Shown here piece by piece: positions 16,160 through 24,056 of a stretch of DNA of 64,000 nucleotides. This stretch comes from Mycolicibacterium iranicum (GTDB taxonomy: Bacteria > Actinomycetota > Actinomycetes > Mycobacteriales > Mycobacteriaceae): assembly GCF_014190915.1 (NCBI RefSeq), contig NZ_JACHVU010000008.1:186001-250000 (forward strand). The letters run 5' to 3'. The notes below the pieces were generated by a model. That model did no database searches and had not been told where the DNA came from. It saw only the letters and a list, made by a program, of their open reading frames with translations. The position numbers and the translations under genes were made by a program. Numbering within the stretch: position 1 is the stretch's first letter; each line of letters begins with the position of its first letter.

Positions 16160-17278
16160 ATGCCCGGCGCCCGCCCGACCGAGATCCTGCGCATCGTGAT
16201 CGCCGCAGGGTCGGCGCTCGCGTGTGCGGGCACGGCGCACCAGATGGTCAACCAGAGGCTGCTACGCCGCCCGCCCTGCGATCCGCCGCCCGTGCGCACC
16301 CCGGTGTCAGTGCTGATCCCGGCGCGCGACGAGGCACACCGCATCGCGCCGACCATCCGGTCGGTGCTCGCGCAGCGTGGCCTGGCGAATGCCGAGGTCC
16401 TGGTTCTCGATGACAACTCCTCCGACGGTACCGCCGCAGCCGTCGAGGCCGCCGCCGCCGGCGATCCGCGGCTGCGGATCCTGACGGGGTCTGCGCTGCC
16501 GCCGGGCGCACTGGGCAAGCCGCACGCGTGCGCGCAGCTGGCCGCGCAAGCCCGCGGCGAGGTCCTGGTCTTCGTCGACGCCGACGTCGTCCTGGCCCCG
16601 CACGCCGTGGCCGCCGCGGTGGCCGTCATGCGGGGGCCCGACCCGCTCGATCTGCTCAGCCCGTGGCCGCGTCAGGTCGCCGACGACGTCGTGGGCCGGT
16701 TGATCCAGCCGCTACAGGCGTGGTCGTGGCTGACGACGCTGCCGCTGCGGGTCGCCGAGAGGTCCCGGCGGCCTTCGATGGTGGCCGCCAACGGCCAGTT
16801 CCTGCTCGTGGAGGCCGCCGCGCTGGCCCGGGCCGGCGGCTGGCAGGCCGTTTCGACGGCCGTGCTCGACGACATCGGCCTGGCCAGGGCGGTCAGGAAC
16901 TCTGGCGGACGCACCGGGCTCGCCGACGGGTCGGCACTGGCGACCTGCCACATGTACCGGAACGGACGTGAGCTTTTCGACGGGTACCGCAAATCGCTGT
17001 GGGCGGCGTTCGGGTCCCCCGCCGGCGCGGTGGCGGTCGGCGCCGCGCTCGCGGTCGTCTACGTGCTGCCCGCGGCGGCGATGCTGGCCGGATCCCGCAT
17101 CGGCGCGGTCGGCTACCTGGCGGCCGTCGCGGGTCGGGTGCAGGCGTCGCGCTGGTCGGGCCGGCCGTGGGACACCGTCGCCCACCCCGCCTCGATCGTC
17201 GCGCTGCTCGGTCTTCTCGCCGCGTCCTGGGTGGGGCGGTGGCGGGGTTCCCTGCAGTGGAAGGGTCGCCCGCTGTGA
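16160..17278 (+). CDS. Family 2 glycosyltransferase, CruG-like
   Basis: Starting at ATG 16160 (a TTG two codons earlier is also open), this 372-residue enzyme has the GT2 fold: VSVLIPARDEAHR, LVLDDNSSDGT and the metal-binding FVDADVVL. A later catalytic-base region reads STAVLDDIGLARAV. A short N-terminal hydrophobic segment and C-terminal helices anchor it in the membrane. CruG adds sugars to carotenoid hydroxyls made by CruF, and the divergent cruF-like neighbour supports that role. The next gene overlaps by four bases. Confidence 0.75.
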   Translation: MPGARPTEILRIVIAAGSALACAGTAHQMVNQRLLRRPPCDPPPVRTPVSVLIPARDEAHRIAPTIRSVLAQRGLANAEVLVLDDNSSDGTAAAVEAAAAGDPRLRILTGSALPPGALGKPHACAQLAAQARGEVLVFVDADVVLAPHAVAAAVAVMRGPDPLDLLSPWPRQVADDVVGRLIQPLQAWSWLTTLPLRVAERSRRPSMVAANGQFLLVEAAALARAGGWQAVSTAVLDDIGLARAVRNSGGRTGLADGSALATCHMYRNGRELFDGYRKSLWAAFGSPAGAVAVGAALAVVYVLPAAAMLAGSRIGAVGYLAAVAGRVQASRWSGRPWDTVAHPASIVALLGLLAASWVGRWRGSLQWKGRPL

Positions 17279-18819
17279 GTGCGGTCGTGGTGATCGGGGC
17301 CGGTCTGGGCGGGCTGGCCGCCGCGGCGCGGCTCGCGTCGGCCGGCCACCGCGTGACCGTGTTCGAGAGCTCCGGCGAGGTCGGCGGGAAGCTCGGGGTG
17401 CGCGAACGCGACGGGTTCACCTTCGACACCGGGCCGTCGCTGCTGACGATCCCGGCCGTGCTGGAGCAGTTGTTCCGCGACACCGGCGGCCCGGGTGAGC
17501 TGACGCTGACCCCGGTGGACCCCGCGTTCGCCTACGTCTTCGCCGACGGCACCGAGCTGACGCTGCCCCACGACCCCCACCACATCCCGGCCGCACTCGA
17601 CGCGGCCCTGGGTGCCGGGTCGGGCGAGGCGTGGCAGCGGCTGCACTCACGGTCGCGGCGGCTCTGGGAGCTGGTCGGCGAGCCGGTGCTGCGCAGGCCG
17701 GTGTCACTGCCGGCGCTGGCGAAGATGAGCGTCCGGCCCGCCGACCTGCGGGCGGTGGCGCCGTGGATGACGATCGACCGGCTGGGCCGGCGCCTGCTGC
17801 CCGACCCGCGGATGCGGATGTGGCTCAACCGGTACGCCACGTATTCGGGTTCGGATCCGCGGCGCACCCCGGCGGTGCTGGCGGTGACGTCGTTCGTGGA
17901 ACAGGAGTACGGCGCCTGGTACGTGGCCGGTGGGCTGCGGCGCATCGTCGACGCAGTCGCGCGCCGGTGCGAGGACCTGGGCGTGGTGATCCACACCGGC
18001 GCCCGGGTCGAGGAGGTGCTGGTCGCCGACCGTCGCGTCCGCGGCGTCCGCGTCGCGGACCGCGAGGTGCTTGCCGACGCGGTGGTGTGCAACGCCGATG
18101 CGGCTGCGCTGTACGACGGGCTGCTTCCGCCGTCGGCCGCGGGGTCGGCGCGGCGGCGGGTGCGCCGCACGCCGAAGTCGATGGCGGGTTTCGTTCTGTT
18201 GCTGGGCCTTTCGGGTCGCGAGCCGGGCACCGCACACCGCGTCTACTTCCCGGCCGACTACACCGCCGAGTTCGACGCGATCTTCGGCCGCAGGCCCCGG
18301 CCGGTGCCCGACCCGACGATCTACGTCCACGCCCCCGACGACCCGCTGCTGCGCCCCGACGACGACTCCGAAGGCTGGTTCCTGATGGTCAACGCCCCGG
18401 CGCACGACCCCGCCCGCGGCGTCGACTGGGATGCGCCCGGCCTGAAGGAGAGCTACACCCGCCACGTGCTGGGCGTGCTGGCGGCCCGCGGCGTCGACGT
18501 CGCCGACCGCGTGCGTTTCGTCGAGACGCTGACACCGGCGGATCTGCAGCGGCGCACCGGCGCACCGGGCGGCGCGATCTACGGCACCGCGTCGCACGGC
18601 CCGCGCGCCGCGCTGCGGCGACCGGCCAACCGGGGCGTCGTTCCCGGGCTCTACCTCGTCGGCGGGTCCGCCCACCCCGGCGGCGGCATCCCGCTGGTGC
18701 TGATGTCGGCCGAGATCGTCGCCGGTCTCATCGGTCCGGCGGGAACGCCGGCGGGATCGTCCGCCGGACGCCGGCGACCAGCTGCCCCATCCCGACCAGC
18801 CCCACCACGGTCCAGGTGA
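17275..18819 (+). CDS. Phytoene-desaturase-family FAD enzyme (CrtI/CrtD-like)
   Basis: The 514-residue protein uses a GTG at 17275 inside the glycosyltransferase stop. The N-terminal dinucleotide motif is VVVIGAGLGGLAAAARL with VTVFESSGEVGGKLG after it. The family C-terminal signature is GLYLVGGSAHPGGGIPLVLM. Enzymes of this family desaturate, isomerise or oxidise carotenes; which step is not deducible. The position next to CruF/CruG homologues suggests the CrtD-like 3,4-desaturase role. The last 92 bases overlap the convergent CDP-alcohol transferase gene. Confidence 0.8.
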   Translation: MSAVVVIGAGLGGLAAAARLASAGHRVTVFESSGEVGGKLGVRERDGFTFDTGPSLLTIPAVLEQLFRDTGGPGELTLTPVDPAFAYVFADGTELTLPHDPHHIPAALDAALGAGSGEAWQRLHSRSRRLWELVGEPVLRRPVSLPALAKMSVRPADLRAVAPWMTIDRLGRRLLPDPRMRMWLNRYATYSGSDPRRTPAVLAVTSFVEQEYGAWYVAGGLRRIVDAVARRCEDLGVVIHTGARVEEVLVADRRVRGVRVADREVLADAVVCNADAAALYDGLLPPSAAGSARRRVRRTPKSMAGFVLLLGLSGREPGTAHRVYFPADYTAEFDAIFGRRPRPVPDPTIYVHAPDDPLLRPDDDSEGWFLMVNAPAHDPARGVDWDAPGLKESYTRHVLGVLAARGVDVADRVRFVETLTPADLQRRTGAPGGAIYGTASHGPRAALRRPANRGVVPGLYLVGGSAHPGGGIPLVLMSAEIVAGLIGPAGTPAGSSAGRRRPAAPSRPAPPRSR

Positions 18820-19471
18820 CGGTCAGCGCCGTGGCCCAGCCCCACCCCAGCAGCGGCATACCCGCCGGGACGGCCGCCGTGCCGAACGCGGCCATCGCCA
18901 CCAGAATCAGCCGCGTGGGTCGTTCGGCGACGGTGACCGCACCGACGCCCGGCATCCCCACCGACTGCGCCCGAGCGCGGAGGTACTCCATCACGAAGAG
19001 CAACGCCAGCGCGGCCAGCACCCAGGGCAGCGCCGCCCCGAGCGCCACCAGGATCGCGCCCAGCACCAGGTCACCGAGGCGGTCGGCGACCGCGTCGACG
19101 ACCGCGCCGAGGGGCCGGGCGCGCCCGGTGCGCAGCGCGACCGCGCCGTCCAGTCCGTCGATCACGCCCGCCGCGATCACCAGCACGCCAGTGAGCGCCG
19201 GCCAGCCGGGTCCGACCGTCACCGCCCACCCTGCAACCAGCGTCAGCACCCCCAGCGCCGACAGCACGTCCGGCCGGATGCGCAGCACGGGCCCGGCGGC
19301 CAGCGCCCAGATCATCCGCAGCCAGCCACGCACCACCGGGGACGGCTGCACGCCGCCGTGCAGGGCGGACCACCCGGAGTCGTCGGCCCTGTCGCCAGCC
19401 CCGTCCTCGGCCCTGTCGCCGCCCCTGCCGGCAGCCCCGTCCTCGGGGCCGCCGCCGGCGTCCGATGTCAT
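18728..19471 (-). CDS. CDP-alcohol phosphatidyltransferase family membrane protein
   Basis: This 247-residue protein starts at ATG 19471. Five or six membrane helices surround the family signature. The expected D-x2-DG-x2-AR-x8-G-x3-D-x3-D is read here as DGLDGAVALRTGRARPLG followed by AVVDAVAD. All four Asp and the Gly are present, but the usual Arg after Ala is Leu. The N-terminal 40 residues are acidic and low complexity. The lipid headgroup is unknown. It is divergent from the BrkB-like gene by only 24 bases. Confidence 0.8.
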   Translation of the reverse strand: MTSDAGGGPEDGAAGRGGDRAEDGAGDRADDSGWSALHGGVQPSPVVRGWLRMIWALAAGPVLRIRPDVLSALGVLTLVAGWAVTVGPGWPALTGVLVIAAGVIDGLDGAVALRTGRARPLGAVVDAVADRLGDLVLGAILVALGAALPWVLAALALLFVMEYLRARAQSVGMPGVGAVTVAERPTRLILVAMAAFGTAAVPAGMPLLGWGWATALTVTWTVVGLVGMGQLVAGVRRTIPPAFPPDR

Positions 19472-19495
19472 GACCTCAGCCTGCCAGGCCGCCCG

Positions 19496-20299
19496 ATGAA
19501 CCGGATCCGCACGCTGACCTCGGCCGTGGGGCGCACCTTCCCGGTCAGCGATCTGGCGCTCTGGGCAGCCGGCGCGACGTACTTCGGCGTCATCGGGGTG
19601 GTCCCCCTGGCGCTGGTGTCGTTGTGGGCGGTGGGCCGGCTCGTCGGACAGGACACGGTCGTCACCGCGATGAACGCCGCGATCGGCGGGCTGCCGGACG
19701 GGCACGGCACACCCGAGGCACTGCGCACGCTGACCTCGGTGGCGCTGTCGATGTCGTGGACGCAGGCGCTGGTCGTGCTGTTCCCGGCCAGCCTGTACGG
19801 GGAGGGGCTGCGCCGCGCGTTCGTCCAGATGACGGCGGCCAAGGACAAGCTGACGGGCTGGCGCGGCCGCGCGGGCCTGCTCGGCGTCGCGGCCGTCGCG
19901 CCCTTCCTGGTCCTGGCCGTGCTGGCGTCGGCGTCCTATGTCGGGCCGCTCTACACGGCGGGCGGATGGTCGCTGGCGTGGGGCATCGTCGTCGCGTTCC
20001 ACGTCGTGTGGATCGCGGTGTCGACGGCGCTGCTGGGCGTGTTCGGGCTCATCGGCCCCGGGAAGCTCCAGCTGCGGGCGCTGGTGGCGGGCGCGTTCGG
20101 CACCGGCGCGATCCTCGCCGGATTCCTGCAGGGGTTCCTGCTGTTCCTGGCGATCCCGATTCCGTGGTCGGCGCCGTTCGGCGGACTGCCGATCGTGGGG
20201 GCGGTGACGGCGCTGGCGCTGTGGCTGTTCGTGCTGCACATCCTGGTGCTCTGCGGGTTCCGCATCACGGTGGTGCTCGACGAGGCGATGCGCACCTAG
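19496..20299 (+). CDS. YihY/BrkB-like inner-membrane protein
   Basis: From ATG 19496 the protein is 267 residues with about six membrane helices. Family-type features are the early ALWAAGATYFGVIGVVPL helix, FPASLYGEGLRRAFVQM and a late WSAPFGGLPIVGAVTAL helix. The family was once called ribonuclease BN and its members are membrane proteins of unknown function. The frame is open upstream, but those codons overlap the divergent gene, so the ATG is preferred. Confidence 0.78.
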   Translation: MNRIRTLTSAVGRTFPVSDLALWAAGATYFGVIGVVPLALVSLWAVGRLVGQDTVVTAMNAAIGGLPDGHGTPEALRTLTSVALSMSWTQALVVLFPASLYGEGLRRAFVQMTAAKDKLTGWRGRAGLLGVAAVAPFLVLAVLASASYVGPLYTAGGWSLAWGIVVAFHVVWIAVSTALLGVFGLIGPGKLQLRALVAGAFGTGAILAGFLQGFLLFLAIPIPWSAPFGGLPIVGAVTALALWLFVLHILVLCGFRITVVLDEAMRT

Positions 20300-20353
20300 G
20301 GCCACCCGGCGGGTCAGCCCGGCGCTGTCGGTGCCCTGCGGCACCATAGCGGC

Positions 20354-22006
20354 ATGCTCCCGGGTGACCACGGTGATACGGCTGCGCTGCGCAAGGCGCG
20401 CGGCGCGTTCTTCACCCCGGCACCGGTGGCACGCTTCCTCGCCGACTGGGCGGTGCGCGATCCACGGCACGCCGTGCTCGAACCCTCCTGTGGCGAAGCT
20501 GTTTTCCTGCACGAGGTCGGCCGCCGCGGGGATCACGAGGGTGCGCTCGTCGGGGTCGAGATCCATCCCGGGTCGGCGGCGGCGTCCGAGCGGAGCCTGC
20601 GCGCGACGGGCATCGACGCGACCATCCATGCCCGGGACTTCTTCTCCCACGCCGAGTTCGGCGCCTACGACGCGGTCGTCGGCAACCCGCCCTACGTCCG
20701 CTATCAGGACTTCGCGGGCGAGTCGCGGGCCCGCGCCCGGGAGGCGGCGCTGCGCGCGGGGGTGACACTGTCCAACCTGGCCTCGTCCTGGGCGGCGTTC
20801 ACCGTGCACTCCGCGCTGCACCTGCGGCCGGGCGGGCGGCTCGGGCTGGTCCTGCCCGCCGAGCTGCTGAGCGTCAACTACGCCGCCGGGGTGCGCCAGT
20901 TCCTGATGGACCACTTCGACTCGGTGGGCCTGGTCCTGTTCGACGAGCGCGTGTTCCCCGGCGTCCTGGAGGAGGTCGTGCTGCTGCTCGCCGACGGCTT
21001 CGCTCCGGCGGGGGGCGGCGGTGCGGCGCACATGCAGCTGACCCAGGTGCGTGACGCCGCCGCGCTGGACCGCAAGACGGCGCAGCGTCAGTGGACGCCG
21101 CCTGCGAACGGCGCCAAGTGGTCGGCGGGGCTGATGTCGGCCGCGGGACTCTCGGCGTTCGAGGCGGCCGTCTCCGGTGACGCGTTCACGTTCCTCGAGA
21201 CGTGGGGGGACACCACCCTGGGCATGGTGACCGGCAGCAACCGGTTCTTCACGCTCTCGCCGGCCAAGGTCGACGCGCTCGGCCTCGCCCCGACCGACCT
21301 CCTTTCGCTCTCGCCACCGGGGTCGCGTCACCTGCGGGGGCTCGGGCTCACCCCGCAGGCGCTGCACGCGCTCGGGGAGGCGGGCCGATCCACGTACCTG
21401 TTCCGCCCGGCCGGGGACCCGTCGGCGCCGGGGTGGCACTACATCCGCTCCGGGGAGGACCTCGACGTCCATCAGGCCTACAAGTGCCGCGTCCGCACGC
21501 CGTGGTGGCGGGTGCCGTACCTGCGTCCGGCCGACCTGTTCCTGACGTACATGAACGCCGACACCCCGCGGCTGAGCGCCAACCGCGCCCGCGCGCACCA
21601 TCTGAACTCGGTGCACGGGGTGTATCTGCGCGACCACCTCCGCCGGGACGGCATGGACCTGCTACCGCTGGCCTCACTGAACTCGGTGACCCTGCTGGGT
21701 GCCGAGACGGTGGGCCGCGCCTACGGTGGGGGGATGCTGAAGATCGAGCCGCGGGAAGCCGACGTCCTGCCGGTACCCGCCCCGGAGCTGGTGCGCGCCA
21801 ACGCCGACCGGTTGCGCGCAGCGCGGCCCGCGGTGGCCGCCCGGCTGCGGGCGGGCCGGCTGCTCGACGCGGTGGCCCTCGTCGACGAGGCGCTGCTGAT
21901 CGCCACGTCCAGCCTCACCGAGCCCCAGCTGGGGGCCATCCGCCGCGACCACGCCGGCCTCACCGCCCGCCGCGTCGCACGGGGAAAAGTCCACGGTGGC
22001 AGCTAA
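20354..22006 (+). CDS. N6-adenine DNA methyltransferase, type II-like
   Basis: The 550-residue protein has an amino-methyltransferase layout with motif X-like KARGAFFTP (14-22), the SAM-binding motif I variant VLEPSCGEAVFL (41-52) and catalytic NPPY (111-114, within VVGNPPYVRYQDF). The remaining 400 residues would include a target-recognition domain, as in the gamma-class TaqI/Eco57I group. The stop is overlapped by the next gene by 11 bases. Together they look like a restriction-modification system. The recognition sequence cannot be read from the gene. Confidence 0.88.
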   Translation: MLPGDHGDTAALRKARGAFFTPAPVARFLADWAVRDPRHAVLEPSCGEAVFLHEVGRRGDHEGALVGVEIHPGSAAASERSLRATGIDATIHARDFFSHAEFGAYDAVVGNPPYVRYQDFAGESRARAREAALRAGVTLSNLASSWAAFTVHSALHLRPGGRLGLVLPAELLSVNYAAGVRQFLMDHFDSVGLVLFDERVFPGVLEEVVLLLADGFAPAGGGGAAHMQLTQVRDAAALDRKTAQRQWTPPANGAKWSAGLMSAAGLSAFEAAVSGDAFTFLETWGDTTLGMVTGSNRFFTLSPAKVDALGLAPTDLLSLSPPGSRHLRGLGLTPQALHALGEAGRSTYLFRPAGDPSAPGWHYIRSGEDLDVHQAYKCRVRTPWWRVPYLRPADLFLTYMNADTPRLSANRARAHHLNSVHGVYLRDHLRRDGMDLLPLASLNSVTLLGAETVGRAYGGGMLKIEPREADVLPVPAPELVRANADRLRAARPAVAARLRAGRLLDAVALVDEALLIATSSLTEPQLGAIRRDHAGLTARRVARGKVHGGS

Positions 22007-22988
22007 ACCAAGCTCGAAATCGCTCGCGTGGCCGATGTTCGACGCGATCGTCACCGAGTCCCCCTTCCGCGACGTCAACCCGTGGCACACCGACGGAACG
22101 TTCTCCCCGGACTACCCCGCGCTGCGCCGGCTGCTGGCCGTGCCGATCCTGCTGGGTGCCGAAAGCCGTTCCGGCGTACCGGCACTGGCGCTCGACGTGT
22201 GGGTGGCCTACGAACTGCGGCGGGCCGGGCTGGATCCCGACGCGGTGTGGCCGCGCGCCGAGGCGCCGCGTGTCATCGACCGCGACGTGCTGAGCTTCGT
22301 GAAGTCGATTCCGAAGTCGGCGGGCCGCAACGAGCTCATGGAGCGGCTGCGCACCGGCGCCTCGACCGGCGGCGTGGGTTCGGCGTCGGCCAACATCGCC
22401 GGGAAGAACTACTTCAAGCAGGTCGACGTCATCATGTCGTCCTGGCAGACCGGGCCCGAGCTGCTCATCTCGACCAAGCGGATGGATTCGTCGTTCGGCA
22501 AGAACGCCGCCAACCGGGTCGAGGAGTCCTACGGCGACGCCAAGAACCTCGCCCTGCGCCATCCGCTGGCCGCGCTGGGGTTCATGTACTCCCTGCGGTC
22601 CACGGCCTACACCGAGGAGCGCAGGCAGTTCGACTGGATCGTCGACCTGCTGATCAAACTCGGCCGTGAGGACGACGCGTACGACGCCTGCGCGCTCGTC
22701 GTCCCCGAATGGGAGGGCGACGCGCCCCCGGATCCGGTGCAGGAACCCGACGACGCCATCCTCGAGCTGTTCGACGTGGACATCGAAGACGTCAGCGACG
22801 AGCCGGCGCCGACCGACATCCGGGCGCAGCTGGCGGCTCTGCCCGAGGTCACGCTGCGCACCGATCTGGTGCCCGACGAGCTGAGCCCGGCGCGATTCTT
22901 CGCGCGGATGCTCACGATCGTGCTGGACAACTCGAACATCACTCAGCACGAGGAGGCGCGGCTGCGGCGCCGCCAGGCCGTCGGCTAG
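21996..22988 (+). CDS. Putative restriction endonuclease partner of the methyltransferase
   Basis: This 330-residue protein begins with GTG inside the methyltransferase gene. A likely PD-(D/E)xK core is seen: D144 in KQVDVIM, then E155-LLIST-K161. An Arg/Asn-rich helix (GKNAANRVEESYGDAKN) follows. Size, soluble character, overlap with an adenine methyltransferase and the metal-site pattern together suggest a type II restriction enzyme. I cannot assign a specificity family. The acidic stretch at 245-275 (VQEPDDAILELFDVDIEDV) is unusual. An alternative is a non-restriction accessory protein. Confidence 0.65.
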   Translation: MAAKPSSKSLAWPMFDAIVTESPFRDVNPWHTDGTFSPDYPALRRLLAVPILLGAESRSGVPALALDVWVAYELRRAGLDPDAVWPRAEAPRVIDRDVLSFVKSIPKSAGRNELMERLRTGASTGGVGSASANIAGKNYFKQVDVIMSSWQTGPELLISTKRMDSSFGKNAANRVEESYGDAKNLALRHPLAALGFMYSLRSTAYTEERRQFDWIVDLLIKLGREDDAYDACALVVPEWEGDAPPDPVQEPDDAILELFDVDIEDVSDEPAPTDIRAQLAALPEVTLRTDLVPDELSPARFFARMLTIVLDNSNITQHEEARLRRRQAVG

Positions 22989-23000
22989 GGTCAGGCACTC

Positions 23001-23909
23001 GTGCACACCGACCTCGACGAGACCGACCGCCGGCTCCGTCACGCGCGCCGCCGGTGGACCGTCATCGCGATCTGCGCATCGCTGTTCCTCGTGGCGGTCT
23101 ACATCCTCGCCGTCCGCACCACCACCGGCCAAGCAGTCGAGAACGCCGCCCTCAACGGCGCGGAACAGGTGGGGCCCAGAGCATTTCTGGCGGCGCGCAA
23201 GGCGCTGAGCACCATCACCTACACGTCACTGGCGCTGGCGACCGCGCTGGTCGGCACCATCGGCCTGCTGCGGCGCCAGGTCCATCTCGCGGTCGCCGCG
23301 ATGGTCGTGATCCTCGGCAGCCAGGCCGTCACCCAGATCTTGAAATATGTTGTGCTGCAACGCCCGGAGTTGCTCACCACCGACGAATACCTCGAGAACA
23401 CCCTGCCCAGCGGGCACACCACGGCGGCGATGTCGGTGCTGTTCGCCACTTTGATCGTGATGCCCTACCGGTTTCGCGGCGTAGCGATGTTCTTCGCGCT
23501 GACGTGGGCGGTCGGGATCGGCGCCTACACGGTCATCGCCCGCTGGCACCGATTGTCCGACACGCTGGCCGCCGATGCGGTGACCCTCGTCGTCGCCTGT
23601 GTCGCAGCGCATTTCCTCGCCCGCACCGGCCGGATCCGCGCCGTCGAGTCACCCGGGGCGGCTCGGTTCACCCTGCGGACGGTGTTCGTCTCAGCGGTGA
23701 CCCTGGTCGGTTTCGTCAGCAGCGTGCTGGGCGCCACGGCGCTGGTGGCCGCCCTCGATCAGGACATCGACGAGGACGTGGAGTGGGCACTGTTCCTCAG
23801 CGCGCAGTGGCTGGCCGCCGCGGGCTCGATCTTTGCCGCACTGCTGTTCTGGTGGACCTGGCACCGGCTGGAGACCAAGCGGCGCGGCGATCCGGCCACC
23901 GTGCGCTAG
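23001..23909 (+). CDS. PAP2-superfamily membrane phosphatase
   Basis: The 302-residue protein has an N-terminal helix and a PAP2 domain. The first motif is K115-YVVLQ-R121-P122, the second PSGHTT (136-141) and the third RWHRLSD with H183 and D187. The Arg that normally precedes the third His by six residues is Thr177 here, with R181 nearby instead. Three further helices follow. Family members remove phosphate from lipid or prenyl diphosphates. It starts 12 bases after the endonuclease stop, so it may share its transcript. The start is GTG. Confidence 0.85.
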   Translation: MHTDLDETDRRLRHARRRWTVIAICASLFLVAVYILAVRTTTGQAVENAALNGAEQVGPRAFLAARKALSTITYTSLALATALVGTIGLLRRQVHLAVAAMVVILGSQAVTQILKYVVLQRPELLTTDEYLENTLPSGHTTAAMSVLFATLIVMPYRFRGVAMFFALTWAVGIGAYTVIARWHRLSDTLAADAVTLVVACVAAHFLARTGRIRAVESPGAARFTLRTVFVSAVTLVGFVSSVLGATALVAALDQDIDEDVEWALFLSAQWLAAAGSIFAALLFWWTWHRLETKRRGDPATVR

Positions 23910-23915
23910 CCGGGC

Positions 23916-24044
23916 TCAGGCCGTCGGCTCCTCGGTGTTCTTGTCGACGTCGGGCGTCTCGGTGTCGGGATCCTTCTCGGCACCTTCGCCCTTCGACGCG
24001 GTCGAACCGTCCTCGTCGTCATAAATTCCTTGGCCACGGGTCAT
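23916..24044 (-). CDS. Small acidic protein, 42 aa
   Basis: ATG at 24044 is preceded by an excellent ribosome-binding site (GGAGGCG at 24051-24057). The product starts MTRGQGIYDDEDGST and is rich in Asp, Glu, Lys, Thr and Pro, with no hydrophobic core, so it is probably disordered. It lies 12 bases after the oxidoreductase stop codon on the same strand and its ribosome-binding site overlaps that stop. No function is known to me. The strong site and operon position make it a real gene in my view. Confidence 0.7.
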   Translation of the reverse strand: MTRGQGIYDDEDGSTASKGEGAEKDPDTETPDVDKNTEEPTA

Positions 24045-24056
24045 GGAACACGCCTC

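Noticed and set aside
20325..20350. GGTGCC/GGCACC hairpin before the methyltransferase
   Set aside because: A 6-bp stem in GC-rich DNA is expected often; no supporting feature.
18728..21637. A 969-codon open frame on the minus strand
   Set aside because: Only the part to 19471 matches a family; the rest is antisense to the BrkB-like and methyltransferase genes and has the Arg/Gln/His-rich composition of GC shadows.
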